Shown here piece after piece: positions 32,694-38,199 of a stretch of DNA of 38,199 nt; the stretch's first letter is position 1; each line of letters begins with the position of its first letter. The translations under genes were made by a program, and so were the position numbers. Where the stretch lies: positions 1-38,199 of the forward strand of contig CAMOYC010000003.1 in the NCBI GenBank assembly GCA_946629665.1, read 5' to 3'. The stretch comes from an uncultured Lachnospiraceae bacterium (GTDB lineage Bacteria > Bacillota > Clostridia > Lachnospirales > Lachnospiraceae). The notes below the pieces were generated by a model. It made no database searches and was not told the origin of the DNA. It was given only the letters and a program-made list of their open reading frames with translations.

Positions 32694-33884
32694 TTACTCC
32701 TCATGGATCGTGTGGTACTGAGCGTACTCAGCAAGTCTGTTCTTGATCCTGTCGTGAGGATTCAGAGTCTGACTGATGGATGAATTATGATTCAGCGCAT
32801 CGATCAGGAGAGCGATGTACTTGGAGACATCCGCACTCACATACCACTCACGTTCAAATAATTCCGGACGCTGATAGGTGGAGTTGGTGGTGATCACCCG
32901 GTAGATCAGGCCTTCCTCGTATGCCTTGTCAAACTTCTCCAGACCGTTGGTGAACATACCGAAAGTAGACAGGCAGAAAACGCGTTTCGCATTTCTGCGC
33001 TTCAGCTCCTTAGCCACATCGATCATACTGTCGCCGGAGGAGATCATATCATCAATGATCAGAACATCCTTGCCGTCCAGGGTATCACCCAGGAACTCAT
33101 GGGCAACGATCGGATTGCGGCCGTCGATGAGAACGGAATAGTCACGGCGCTTGTAGAACATTCCGATATCTACTTCCAAAACGTTAGCAAAGTAGATGGC
33201 ACGCTGCATCGCTCCTTCATCCGGGCTGATGACCATCATGTGGTCACTGTCGATCTGAAGATCGTCGGTGGATCTCAGAAGAGCCTTGAGGAACTGGTAG
33301 CTTGGCATGATGTTGTCAAATCCGTTCAGCGGAATAGCATTCTGCACACGGGGATCGTGGGCATCAAAGGTGAGAACATTGTCAACACCCATGTTGACAA
33401 GTTCGTGCAGCATGAAAGCAGCGTCGAGAGATTCTCTGGCGGTACGGCGATGCTGACGGCTCTCATAGAGGAAAGGAAGCAGCACGGTAATGCTGTTGGG
33501 CTTTCCGGAAGCCGCTCCGATCAGACGCTTCACGTCCGCGTAGATATCATCCGGGGAATAGTGGTTGATCTGGCCGCAAAGTTTATAGGTCAGACTATAG
33601 TTGAGAACGTCAGCGATAATGTACAGGTCAGCGCCACGGACAGACTCTGCGATAAAGCCCTTTGCCTCCCCGGTTCCAAAACGCGGACAACTAGCCTTGA
33701 CCAGGTAGGTATCCCTCTTATAACCCTGGTAAGCGGACTCTCCTCTGTGCTGATATTCTCGTTCTGCACGCCAATTCACAATGTACTCATCAATCTTTTT
33801 TCCAAGAGCTTCGCAGCTTGGATGAACGATGATTCCCAGCCTTCCTACAGGTGCGGTTCTGAATTTGCTGTCATCTGGACTCAT
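32694..33884 (-). CDS. prs: Ribose-phosphate pyrophosphokinase, extended form
   Basis: A 396-residue enzyme making PRPP from ribose 5-phosphate and ATP; canonical Prs has about 315 residues. Recognisable parts: ESVRGADLYII, VLLPFLYESRQHRR (ATP-site RQ-x-R), DNVLTFDAHDP, SPDEGAMQRA and the PRPP loop VLIIDDMISSGDSM, where most Prs read DDMIDTAGT. The extra length comes from an insert of about 25 residues near the N-terminus (around NWRAEREYQHRGESAYQGYK) and a C-terminal extension after about 355. GGAGAAA precedes the ATG. It appears to have its own promoter. Confidence 0.88.
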   Translation of the reverse strand: MSPDDSKFRTAPVGRLGIIVHPSCEALGKKIDEYIVNWRAEREYQHRGESAYQGYKRDTYLVKASCPRFGTGEAKGFIAESVRGADLYIIADVLNYSLTYKLCGQINHYSPDDIYADVKRLIGAASGKPNSITVLLPFLYESRQHRRTARESLDAAFMLHELVNMGVDNVLTFDAHDPRVQNAIPLNGFDNIMPSYQFLKALLRSTDDLQIDSDHMMVISPDEGAMQRAIYFANVLEVDIGMFYKRRDYSVLIDGRNPIVAHEFLGDTLDGKDVLIIDDMISSGDSMIDVAKELKRRNAKRVFCLSTFGMFTNGLEKFDKAYEEGLIYRVITTNSTYQRPELFEREWYVSADVSKYIALLIDALNHNSSISQTLNPHDRIKNRLAEYAQYHTIHEE

Positions 33885-33909
33885 AGTATTTCTCCTTATT
33901 GTATAATCA

Positions 33910-33929
33910 GAGTTTGATGATTCAAACTC
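33910..33929 (-). promoter_or_regulatory. Hairpin in the prs leader
   Basis: GAGTTTGA and TCAAACTC are perfect 8-bp arms around a 4-base loop, about 25 bp before the prs start codon, between the promoter and the ribosome site. There is no T-run. It may be a leader hairpin or a repressor site. Confidence 0.45.
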
Positions 33930-33939
33930 ACGGATAATG

Positions 33940-33969
33940 AGTGTATCATCAATGGTTGCAGAGTGTCAA
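33940..33969 (-). promoter_or_regulatory. Promoter for prs
   Basis: On the minus strand a perfect TTGACA (33969-33964), 18 bp, then TACACT (33945-33940) with TG in the extended -10 position. No terminator is visible after dnaC, so some read-through from that operon is possible. Confidence 0.6.
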
Positions 33970-33994
33970 GATTAAATAATGAACTTATGTTATA

Positions 33995-35008
33995 TTAATT
34001 ACCGGAAAGAGCCTTCAGCAGGCGGATATCCTCACCGACGATATGAAGCATGGTGTAGGATTCGATCAGCCTGGAAAACACCCGTTCCGAGTATACGGAC
34101 TGAATTCGCTGCAGGGACAGATTGGTGTTGATGATCGTCGACTTCCTGCGCATGATCCTCTCGTTGAGACAGAGGAAGAGCTGGGAGTTGATAAAAGAGT
34201 TGGTAAGCTCCGTTCCCAGGTCATCGATAATGAGCAGGTCACAACTGATCAGGTCCTCAATCGAATAGGAAAGGTCTTCCTCCTTGTGAAAGGTGTTGTT
34301 CTCCAGTTCTTTAAAAAACCGATAGGCAGTGAGATACAGGACACTTTTGTTCTGGCAGAGCAGCTCACCCCCGATGCAGGAGGAAAGAAATGTCTTTCCG
34401 ACTCCCGCACTTCCGTGGATCAGAAGGTTCTGTCCCGGATCGGAGTGGAATCCTGCGATAAACTCCCTGCACACGGCGAGGATCTGTCTCATATTCTCGC
34501 GGGGAGTGACGCCTTCTTCCAGACCGTATTCTCCTGCCCTCTCCGGATCATCCGAATAATAGCTCAGCCTGAACCGGGAAAAATTAGCCTCGCCAAAGAG
34601 TTCAGACAGATTGGACCGGTCAAACAGGATATCCCTTACTTTTTCTTTATAGCAGATACATTCCTGCCCGTCAATGGTCCCGGTGTCCTGGCAGTAAGGG
34701 CAGCTGAAGATGGGATCCAGATAATCCTCCGGATAGCCGTGGGCTTTCAGCAAAGGCCTTTTTTTCGCGGTGAGAGCCTGGATCCTGGCGTGAATGTCTT
34801 CGGAGCTTGCTCCCCCGCTGTGATAAAGTCTGTGCTTAGCCTCCTGGATGGAAAACCGGATGATCTCCCTGTCTATTCCGGCAATCTCCGGAATCTCTTC
34901 GTGGATGGCTTCCCGCCTTTCCATGCTCTTAAGATTATTCGCCCTGCGGATGCGGTCATACTCGTCTGCGATGGACCGCAGCTGGCTGTTTGAGAGGTTC
35001 ATGGTCAT
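33995..35008 (-). CDS. DnaC/DnaI-type helicase loader ATPase
   Basis: A 337-residue AAA+ protein. A zinc-finger-like CPYCQDTG...CICYK lies near residue 110, as in the N-terminal part of DnaI. The ATPase domain follows: Walker A NLLIHGSAGVGKTFLSS near 190, Walker B CDLLIIDDLGTE near 255, and the sensor region TIINTNLSLQRIQ. Such proteins load the replicative helicase at the origin and at restarting forks. The start overlaps the DnaD-domain gene stop by 4 bp (ATGA), so the two are made together, like the DnaD-DnaB-DnaI loading machinery of Bacillus. A transposon IstB-type ATPase is less likely given this partner. Confidence 0.9.
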   Translation of the reverse strand: MTMNLSNSQLRSIADEYDRIRRANNLKSMERREAIHEEIPEIAGIDREIIRFSIQEAKHRLYHSGGASSEDIHARIQALTAKKRPLLKAHGYPEDYLDPIFSCPYCQDTGTIDGQECICYKEKVRDILFDRSNLSELFGEANFSRFRLSYYSDDPERAGEYGLEEGVTPRENMRQILAVCREFIAGFHSDPGQNLLIHGSAGVGKTFLSSCIGGELLCQNKSVLYLTAYRFFKELENNTFHKEEDLSYSIEDLISCDLLIIDDLGTELTNSFINSQLFLCLNERIMRRKSTIINTNLSLQRIQSVYSERVFSRLIESYTMLHIVGEDIRLLKALSGN

Positions 35009-36081
35009 CTCCTGATCTTAGCCCGAAGCTTGGCTTCCAACTGGCTGTAGTCATAGGTGCGCTGTTCAAAATTATGGAAGGCATTGCTGCCGGTACCCTT
35101 CTTCGGAAGAGGAGCGGTTGCCCGAGGGCTTTTCCCGGATCCTCCCTGGACGCCGGCCCCGGCGGCAGCGGCTGAGCCGCTTTGATGCTCTGCATCGATT
35201 CTGGCGATATCCTCCATGGTCCTGACACCAAGGCGGTGCCAGGTTTCCAGGATGCGGTTCGCATAAGGAAAACTCGGCTTGTTGATCGCAAGTACGGTCC
35301 TGCTGCAGGCCTCCGTGATGATTGAGGTGTCAAAGCCCATATTCCGCCAGCGGCGGACATACTCGATCTCCGCTTCGATTGGTTGCCGCTGACTGATGCC
35401 AAAGGCTCTCAGAACCGGATAGACGGAAGATGACCAGGCCTTGGTCTGCTCCCTGGCAGCGGCAACACTGTCAATCCCCTGCCGGTACCACTCGATCGCC
35501 ACTTTCTCAATATAACGCATACTTCTCTTGTCCCGCTCTATACAATACTCGATCAGGTATTCGATCAGTTCAGGACTGAAGCCCAGCTGGTTGCTGATAT
35601 AGCAGAAACTCTCCAGTTCCGTTGTGGAGAAGGGTTTTCCCAGATAGGTCTCCGCCATAAAAAGTGTTCGCTTCAGATCACCATCTCCGGTGGCCTCATT
35701 AATCTCGATCGGGGAGAACGCTCTTTTGCCTGGAACAACTCTGATCGTATTCGTCGGGATTCCGGACTCTGTCGGGCCGGATTCGGCCTTAACCATATCC
35801 TCAGGCGAATCAATAGTTTCGCTCCCGGAACCGGGCTCCTCAGTCAATATACCGGCTTCCACCCAGTAACTGATCGCCCGGGCTACATCCTTCTGGGTGA
35901 GGTCAAGCAAGTCTGCGAGCAGCTCCTGGCTGACTTCATAACCGTCGCCGATCAGGCGCAGGATGAGCAAATAGATCTTTACGTATTCTCCATCTGCAGG
36001 GATCATATATTCATCAATGAATTCATTAGGAAGTATGGTGACATTCGCCTGCAGATTATCTGACAAAGTGATATTTTTCAT
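35005..36081 (-). CDS. DnaD-domain replication initiation protein
   Basis: A 358-residue protein. The N-terminal ~75 residues form a winged-helix-like region (YVKIYLLILRLIGDGYEVSQ, ELLADLLDLTQKDVARAISYW). After an acidic linker two DnaB_2/DnaD C-terminal-type domains follow: about 140-210 (PFSTTELESFCYISNQLGFS to YIEKVAIEWYRQGI) and about 235-290 (YVRRWRNMGFDTSIITEACS to FPYANRILETWH). The tail is Gly/Ala-rich and basic. DnaD-type proteins bind DNA and help bring the helicase to DnaA-melted origins or stalled forks. It is the first gene of the dnaD-dnaC operon, directly below the DnaA-box cluster. Confidence 0.9.
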   Translation of the reverse strand: MKNITLSDNLQANVTILPNEFIDEYMIPADGEYVKIYLLILRLIGDGYEVSQELLADLLDLTQKDVARAISYWVEAGILTEEPGSGSETIDSPEDMVKAESGPTESGIPTNTIRVVPGKRAFSPIEINEATGDGDLKRTLFMAETYLGKPFSTTELESFCYISNQLGFSPELIEYLIEYCIERDKRSMRYIEKVAIEWYRQGIDSVAAAREQTKAWSSSVYPVLRAFGISQRQPIEAEIEYVRRWRNMGFDTSIITEACSRTVLAINKPSFPYANRILETWHRLGVRTMEDIARIDAEHQSGSAAAAGAGVQGGSGKSPRATAPLPKKGTGSNAFHNFEQRTYDYSQLEAKLRAKIRR

Positions 36082-36233
36082 GGTATCACCCTATTCTTTA
36101 TCGTATTCTTACAGTGTCTGCTCCTGGACTTTGACCGGGGACCAGAGACACTTCCCGCGACAGACTCTGCCTGTTTTTTTTGCGTTCGGCCAAGCTGTCT
36201 GTACCGTTTTTATCATCATCTTTTGTCAATGCT

Positions 36234-36242
36234 ATCATACCA
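36234..36242 (-). promoter_or_regulatory. Extended -10 promoter candidate for dnaD-dnaC
   Basis: On the minus strand TGGTATGAT is an extended -10 (TG, one base, TATGAT with 5 of 6 matches). The -35 at 17 bp is poor. TTGACA occurs just downstream (36229-36224) without a matching -10. The leader would be about 145 nt and contains an imperfect hairpin (GTGTCT...AGACAC, roughly 36112-36153). The nearest DnaA box is 41 bp upstream. Confidence 0.5.
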
Positions 36243-36282
36243 TAACCCCCGGAAAAAATACAGAGCGCCCGGATGCCGGAAA

Positions 36283-36521
36283 TGTGGATAACCAGGTGGA
36301 TAACCGGGGTATTTATTCTTGATAAATCAGTGGATAGTCCTTGTGGACAATGTGGATAACATTGTGGACAAAGGAGGAAAAATTCGATATTTTGTTTTCA
36401 CATGATCATTTTTCAGGGCAGACTTACGAGATGTTGTGGTAGATGGATGGGAAGAAATTGTGGATAAAATGTCGGTGGATCGTGGGAGAGGAGCTTTGTT
36501 TTTCTGAAATTTTGTGGATAA
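36283..36521. repeat. DnaA-box cluster
   Basis: All boxes read TGTGGATAA on the plus strand, the complement of TTATCCACA. Perfect: 36283-36291, 36351-36359, 36459-36467, 36513-36521. One mismatch: 36295-36303 (GGTGGATAA), 36342-36350 and 36363-36371 (TGTGGACAA). Two mismatches: 36329-36337. Spacings of 12, 9 and 12 bp occur within the dense left part. An AT-rich stretch (36372-36416) lies between boxes six and seven. The 583-bp region (36082-36664) holds no credible gene; the rest of it is the dnaD promoter and leader on the left and hairpins of the murC 3' end on the right. Confidence 0.85.
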
Positions 36522-36540
36522 GAAAATGGGGAGTCTGGCC

Positions 36541-36576
36541 GGGCGATTATTCCATAAAATATGGTAAAGATTGCCC
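36541..36576. other. Imperfect inverted repeat beyond the murC terminator
   Basis: GGGCGAT with ATTGCCC outside and CCATA with TATGG inside form an imperfect hairpin between the last DnaA box and the murC terminator. Role unknown. Confidence 0.4.
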
Positions 36577-36582
36577 CTCTGC

Positions 36583-36624
36583 AAAAAAACGCCAGGACTT
36601 GTGGTAGATTCCATAAATCCTGGC
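36583..36624 (-). terminator. Rho-independent terminator of murC
   Basis: On the minus strand GCCAGGA and TCCTGGC form a 7-bp stem with a 20-base loop, followed by G and seven T residues. Confidence 0.82.
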
Positions 36625-36634
36625 AGTGCTCGGT

Positions 36635-36653
36635 GGCCATTAATGCAATGGCC
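36635..36653. other. Short hairpin just after the murC stop codon
   Basis: GGCCATT and AATGGCC are perfect 7-bp arms around a 5-base loop, 11 bp beyond the murC stop and before its terminator. It may protect the mRNA end. Confidence 0.45.
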
Positions 36654-36664
36654 CTCTTATATCA

Positions 36665-38044
36665 TTATCGATTAAGCAGATGCTCCCCAATCTCGACAAC
36701 ATTGCCGGCTCCCATGGTGATGAGAAGATCATGTCCTTTTACGTGGGTAAGGAGGAAGTCTTCAATCTCCTCGAAGCTCGGGAAGTAGTAGACATCCGTT
36801 CCCGCTTCCTTCAGCAGGTCCACGATATCCATGGAGGAGACCAGGCCCGTATCCGGCTCCCTGGCTGCATAGATATCAGCCATGACCACGTGGTCGCTTA
36901 GTGTCAGGACATCAGCAAACTGTTTCAGGAAAGCCTTGGTCCTGGTGTAAGTATGAGGCTGGAAAACTGTCCAGATCTCATCATGGGGGTATTCTTTTGC
37001 CGCAGTTAATGTTGCGCGGATCTCTGTCGGATGATGAGCGTAGTCATCGATGATCGTGATGTCTCCGATGGAGCCTTTATATTCAAAGCGGCGATGGGTG
37101 CCTCCGAAGGAGAGCAGACCCTGCCGGATCTGTTCCAGGGGCATGCCGATCTCACGGGCACAGGCAATGGCCGCAAGAGAGTTGCTGACATTGTGGAGCC
37201 CGGTTACTTTCAGAGCGATGCTGCCGGCGGGCTGGCCGGAAACAAGCAGTGTGTAGCTGGGGTTCCCCTGCTCGTCAAATGTGATATCCCGGGCGGAATA
37301 GTCGTTGCCGGGTTCCAGTCCGAACGTGAGAACTTTCTGCTTTAAACCTTGGAGGATATCCTCAGTGTGCTCCATGTCGCCGTTGATGATGATCGTCCCG
37401 TCCGGGGCAGTCTGGGAGGCGAAAGTATGGAAGGAATTCTTTATGTCATCGATATCCTTAAAGAAATCCATATGATCTTCTTCTACATTTAATATAATGG
37501 AGTAAAGCGGATAGAATTCCAGGAAACTGTTGGTGTACTCACAGGCTTCTGTGAGAAACAGATTGGAAGCACCTACCCGGATATTCCCACCGATCCGGTC
37601 TAACATACCGCCGATGCTCACGGTCGGATCCAGTTCGCCCTGAAGCAGGATGTGGGTGAGCATGGAAGTTGTCGTGGTCTTGCCGTGGGTACCGGAAACT
37701 GCGATGGAGCGCAGGTAGTTTGCCATGATCTGACCGAGCAGGGAGGCCCGGCTTATCATTGGAATCCCGGCATCTCTTGCTGCCGCGAATTCCTCATTGT
37801 CTTCATGGATGGCTGCGGTGTAGACCACCAGATCGATTCCGTCTGTAATATTAGAAGCTTTTTGTCCGATCGCGATCCTGGCTCCCATGGCGGACAGGTG
37901 GTCCGTCAGTTCCGAGGCCTTCATATCCGAGCCGGAAACCGTAAATCCCCGGTCAAGCAGGATCTCGGCCAGACCGCTCATGCTGATTCCTCCGATTCCG
38001 ATAAAATGTACATGGATCGGACGATTAAAATCCAGTGTATACAT
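36665..38044 (-). CDS. murC: UDP-N-acetylmuramate--L-alanine ligase
   Basis: A 459-residue cytoplasmic Mur ligase adding L-alanine to UDP-MurNAc, the first peptide step of peptidoglycan synthesis. The N-terminal Rossmann domain has FIGIGGISMSGLAEILL; the central ATPase domain has AVSGTHGKTTTTSM (P-loop) and TEACEYTNSFLEFYP; the C-terminal domain has IDDYAHHPTEIRATL. All are intact and the length is typical. AGAGGAG lies about 10 bp before the ATG. The upstream region continues off the window. Confidence 0.96.
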   Translation of the reverse strand: MYTLDFNRPIHVHFIGIGGISMSGLAEILLDRGFTVSGSDMKASELTDHLSAMGARIAIGQKASNITDGIDLVVYTAAIHEDNEEFAAARDAGIPMISRASLLGQIMANYLRSIAVSGTHGKTTTTSMLTHILLQGELDPTVSIGGMLDRIGGNIRVGASNLFLTEACEYTNSFLEFYPLYSIILNVEEDHMDFFKDIDDIKNSFHTFASQTAPDGTIIINGDMEHTEDILQGLKQKVLTFGLEPGNDYSARDITFDEQGNPSYTLLVSGQPAGSIALKVTGLHNVSNSLAAIACAREIGMPLEQIRQGLLSFGGTHRRFEYKGSIGDITIIDDYAHHPTEIRATLTAAKEYPHDEIWTVFQPHTYTRTKAFLKQFADVLTLSDHVVMADIYAAREPDTGLVSSMDIVDLLKEAGTDVYYFPSFEEIEDFLLTHVKGHDLLITMGAGNVVEIGEHLLNR

Positions 38045-38101
38045 ATATAAAACTCCTCTTATGAATAAAATAATCCTTCATGCCGGCTGCGCCGGTGTCT
38101 T

Positions 38102-38128
38102 AGTCCCCCGCACAGCTACGTGCTGCGC
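38102..38128. repeat. Copy 1 of a 27-bp direct repeat
   Basis: The first of two near-identical units (26 of 27 bases) starting AGTCCCCCGCACAG and ending TACGTGCTGCGC, with internal dyad symmetry (GCAC...GTGC). The 155 bp after the murC start contain no gene that I can see. Confidence 0.7.
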
Positions 38129-38150
38129 GTTCGATATTGAGAGCTGTATA

Positions 38151-38177
38151 AGTCCCCCGCACAGTTACGTGCTGCGC
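38151..38177. repeat. Copy 2 of a 27-bp direct repeat
   Basis: The second unit, 49 bp downstream of the first, differing by one base (GTT for GCT). It could be a REP-like dispersed element or part of a structured leader or tail of the gene upstream of murC. Confidence 0.7.
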
Positions 38178-38199
38178 ACTCCCACTGTGCTAAGCAATA

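Noticed and set aside
34043-34993. 316-residue plus-strand ORF antisense to the dnaC-like gene
   Set aside because: A shadow frame; the minus-strand product has Walker A/B and zinc motifs and is coupled to dnaD.
36283-36521. CRISPR array or simple tandem repeat as explanation of the TGTGGATAA repeats
   Set aside because: Units are 9 bp with irregular spacing and match the DnaA box; there are no long repeats or uniform spacers.
36283-36521. Main chromosomal origin oriC
   Set aside because: Not excluded, but not called: dnaA, dnaN, recF and gyrB are not adjacent, and most genes to the left point toward the array rather than away from it.
36327-36640. Small minus-strand ORFs (75-95 residues) in the dnaD-murC gap
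   Set aside because: Their sequences encode the DnaA boxes and terminator; they have no ribosome sites and no conserved-looking segments.

Overview
The window looks like a chromosomal segment of a Gram-positive anaerobe of the class Clostridia, most likely family Lachnospiraceae. This rests on gene content and style rather than on any database search. There is an LTA-synthase-type enzyme, CdaA/CdaR, type III pantothenate kinase (coaX), a DnaD plus DnaC/DnaI-type loader pair, a 108-residue protein resembling DUF6145, strong AGGAGG-type ribosome binding sites, and consensus TTGACA/TATAAT promoters. I see no phage, insertion sequence, CRISPR, tRNA or rRNA. Essentially everything is core or near-core housekeeping, so the interest lies mainly in regulatory DNA and in a few unassigned membrane or envelope proteins.

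Layout. (1) 1-4538, plus strand: the 3' end of an aldose-1-epimerase-like gene, a LOG-family protein, an NfeD/SPFH membrane-microdomain pair and an LTA-synthase-like sulfatase. (2) 4561-9337, plus: a tightly packed run argF, birA, DUF6145-like, coaX, dusB, then greA from its own perfect consensus promoter. (3) 9390-14033, plus: two unassigned membrane proteins, the c-di-AMP cyclase cdaA, its YbbR-domain partner cdaR, and a SpoU-type RNA methyltransferase. (4) 14161-15843: monocistronic glpK with strikingly different codon use. (5) 15848-19348: a LysR regulator and the metNIQ transporter, with a MET-box-like palindrome centred about 66 bp upstream of the inferred start site. (6) 19353-20591: an MBL-fold hydrolase and an atypical HPr. 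(7) Minus strand 23240 to 20629: a queDE-folE-queC operon making preQ0, headed by a preQ1-I-like riboswitch with readable terminator and antiterminator arms. (8) 23247-24298: a DUF5662-like gene and a 6S RNA gene with promoter, terminator and an upstream perfect palindrome. (9) 24358-32660, plus: yihY, ydcF, a HAD phosphatase, a methyltransferase, an 850-residue unassigned extracytoplasmic protein and a class A PBP. (10) Minus strand 38044 to 32611: murC, then a 583-bp non-coding region holding a cluster of DnaA boxes, then dnaD-dnaC and an extended PRPP synthetase.

How the parts fit together. Envelope functions recur: LTA synthase, SPFH/NfeD, CdaA/CdaR, PBP with its 850-residue neighbour, and murC. 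Replication loading (dnaD-dnaC) sits directly downstream of a DnaA-box array, which suggests DnaA control of helicase loading. An alternative reading is a DnaA titration or reactivation site. An origin is less likely, because most genes in the window point toward the cluster rather than away from it. The strongest leads for novelty are the DnaA-box array, the 850-residue protein paired with the PBP, the R17E HPr, the two unassigned membrane proteins before cdaA, and the palindrome upstream of 6S RNA. All positions were read by eye; no alignments, folding or searches were run.
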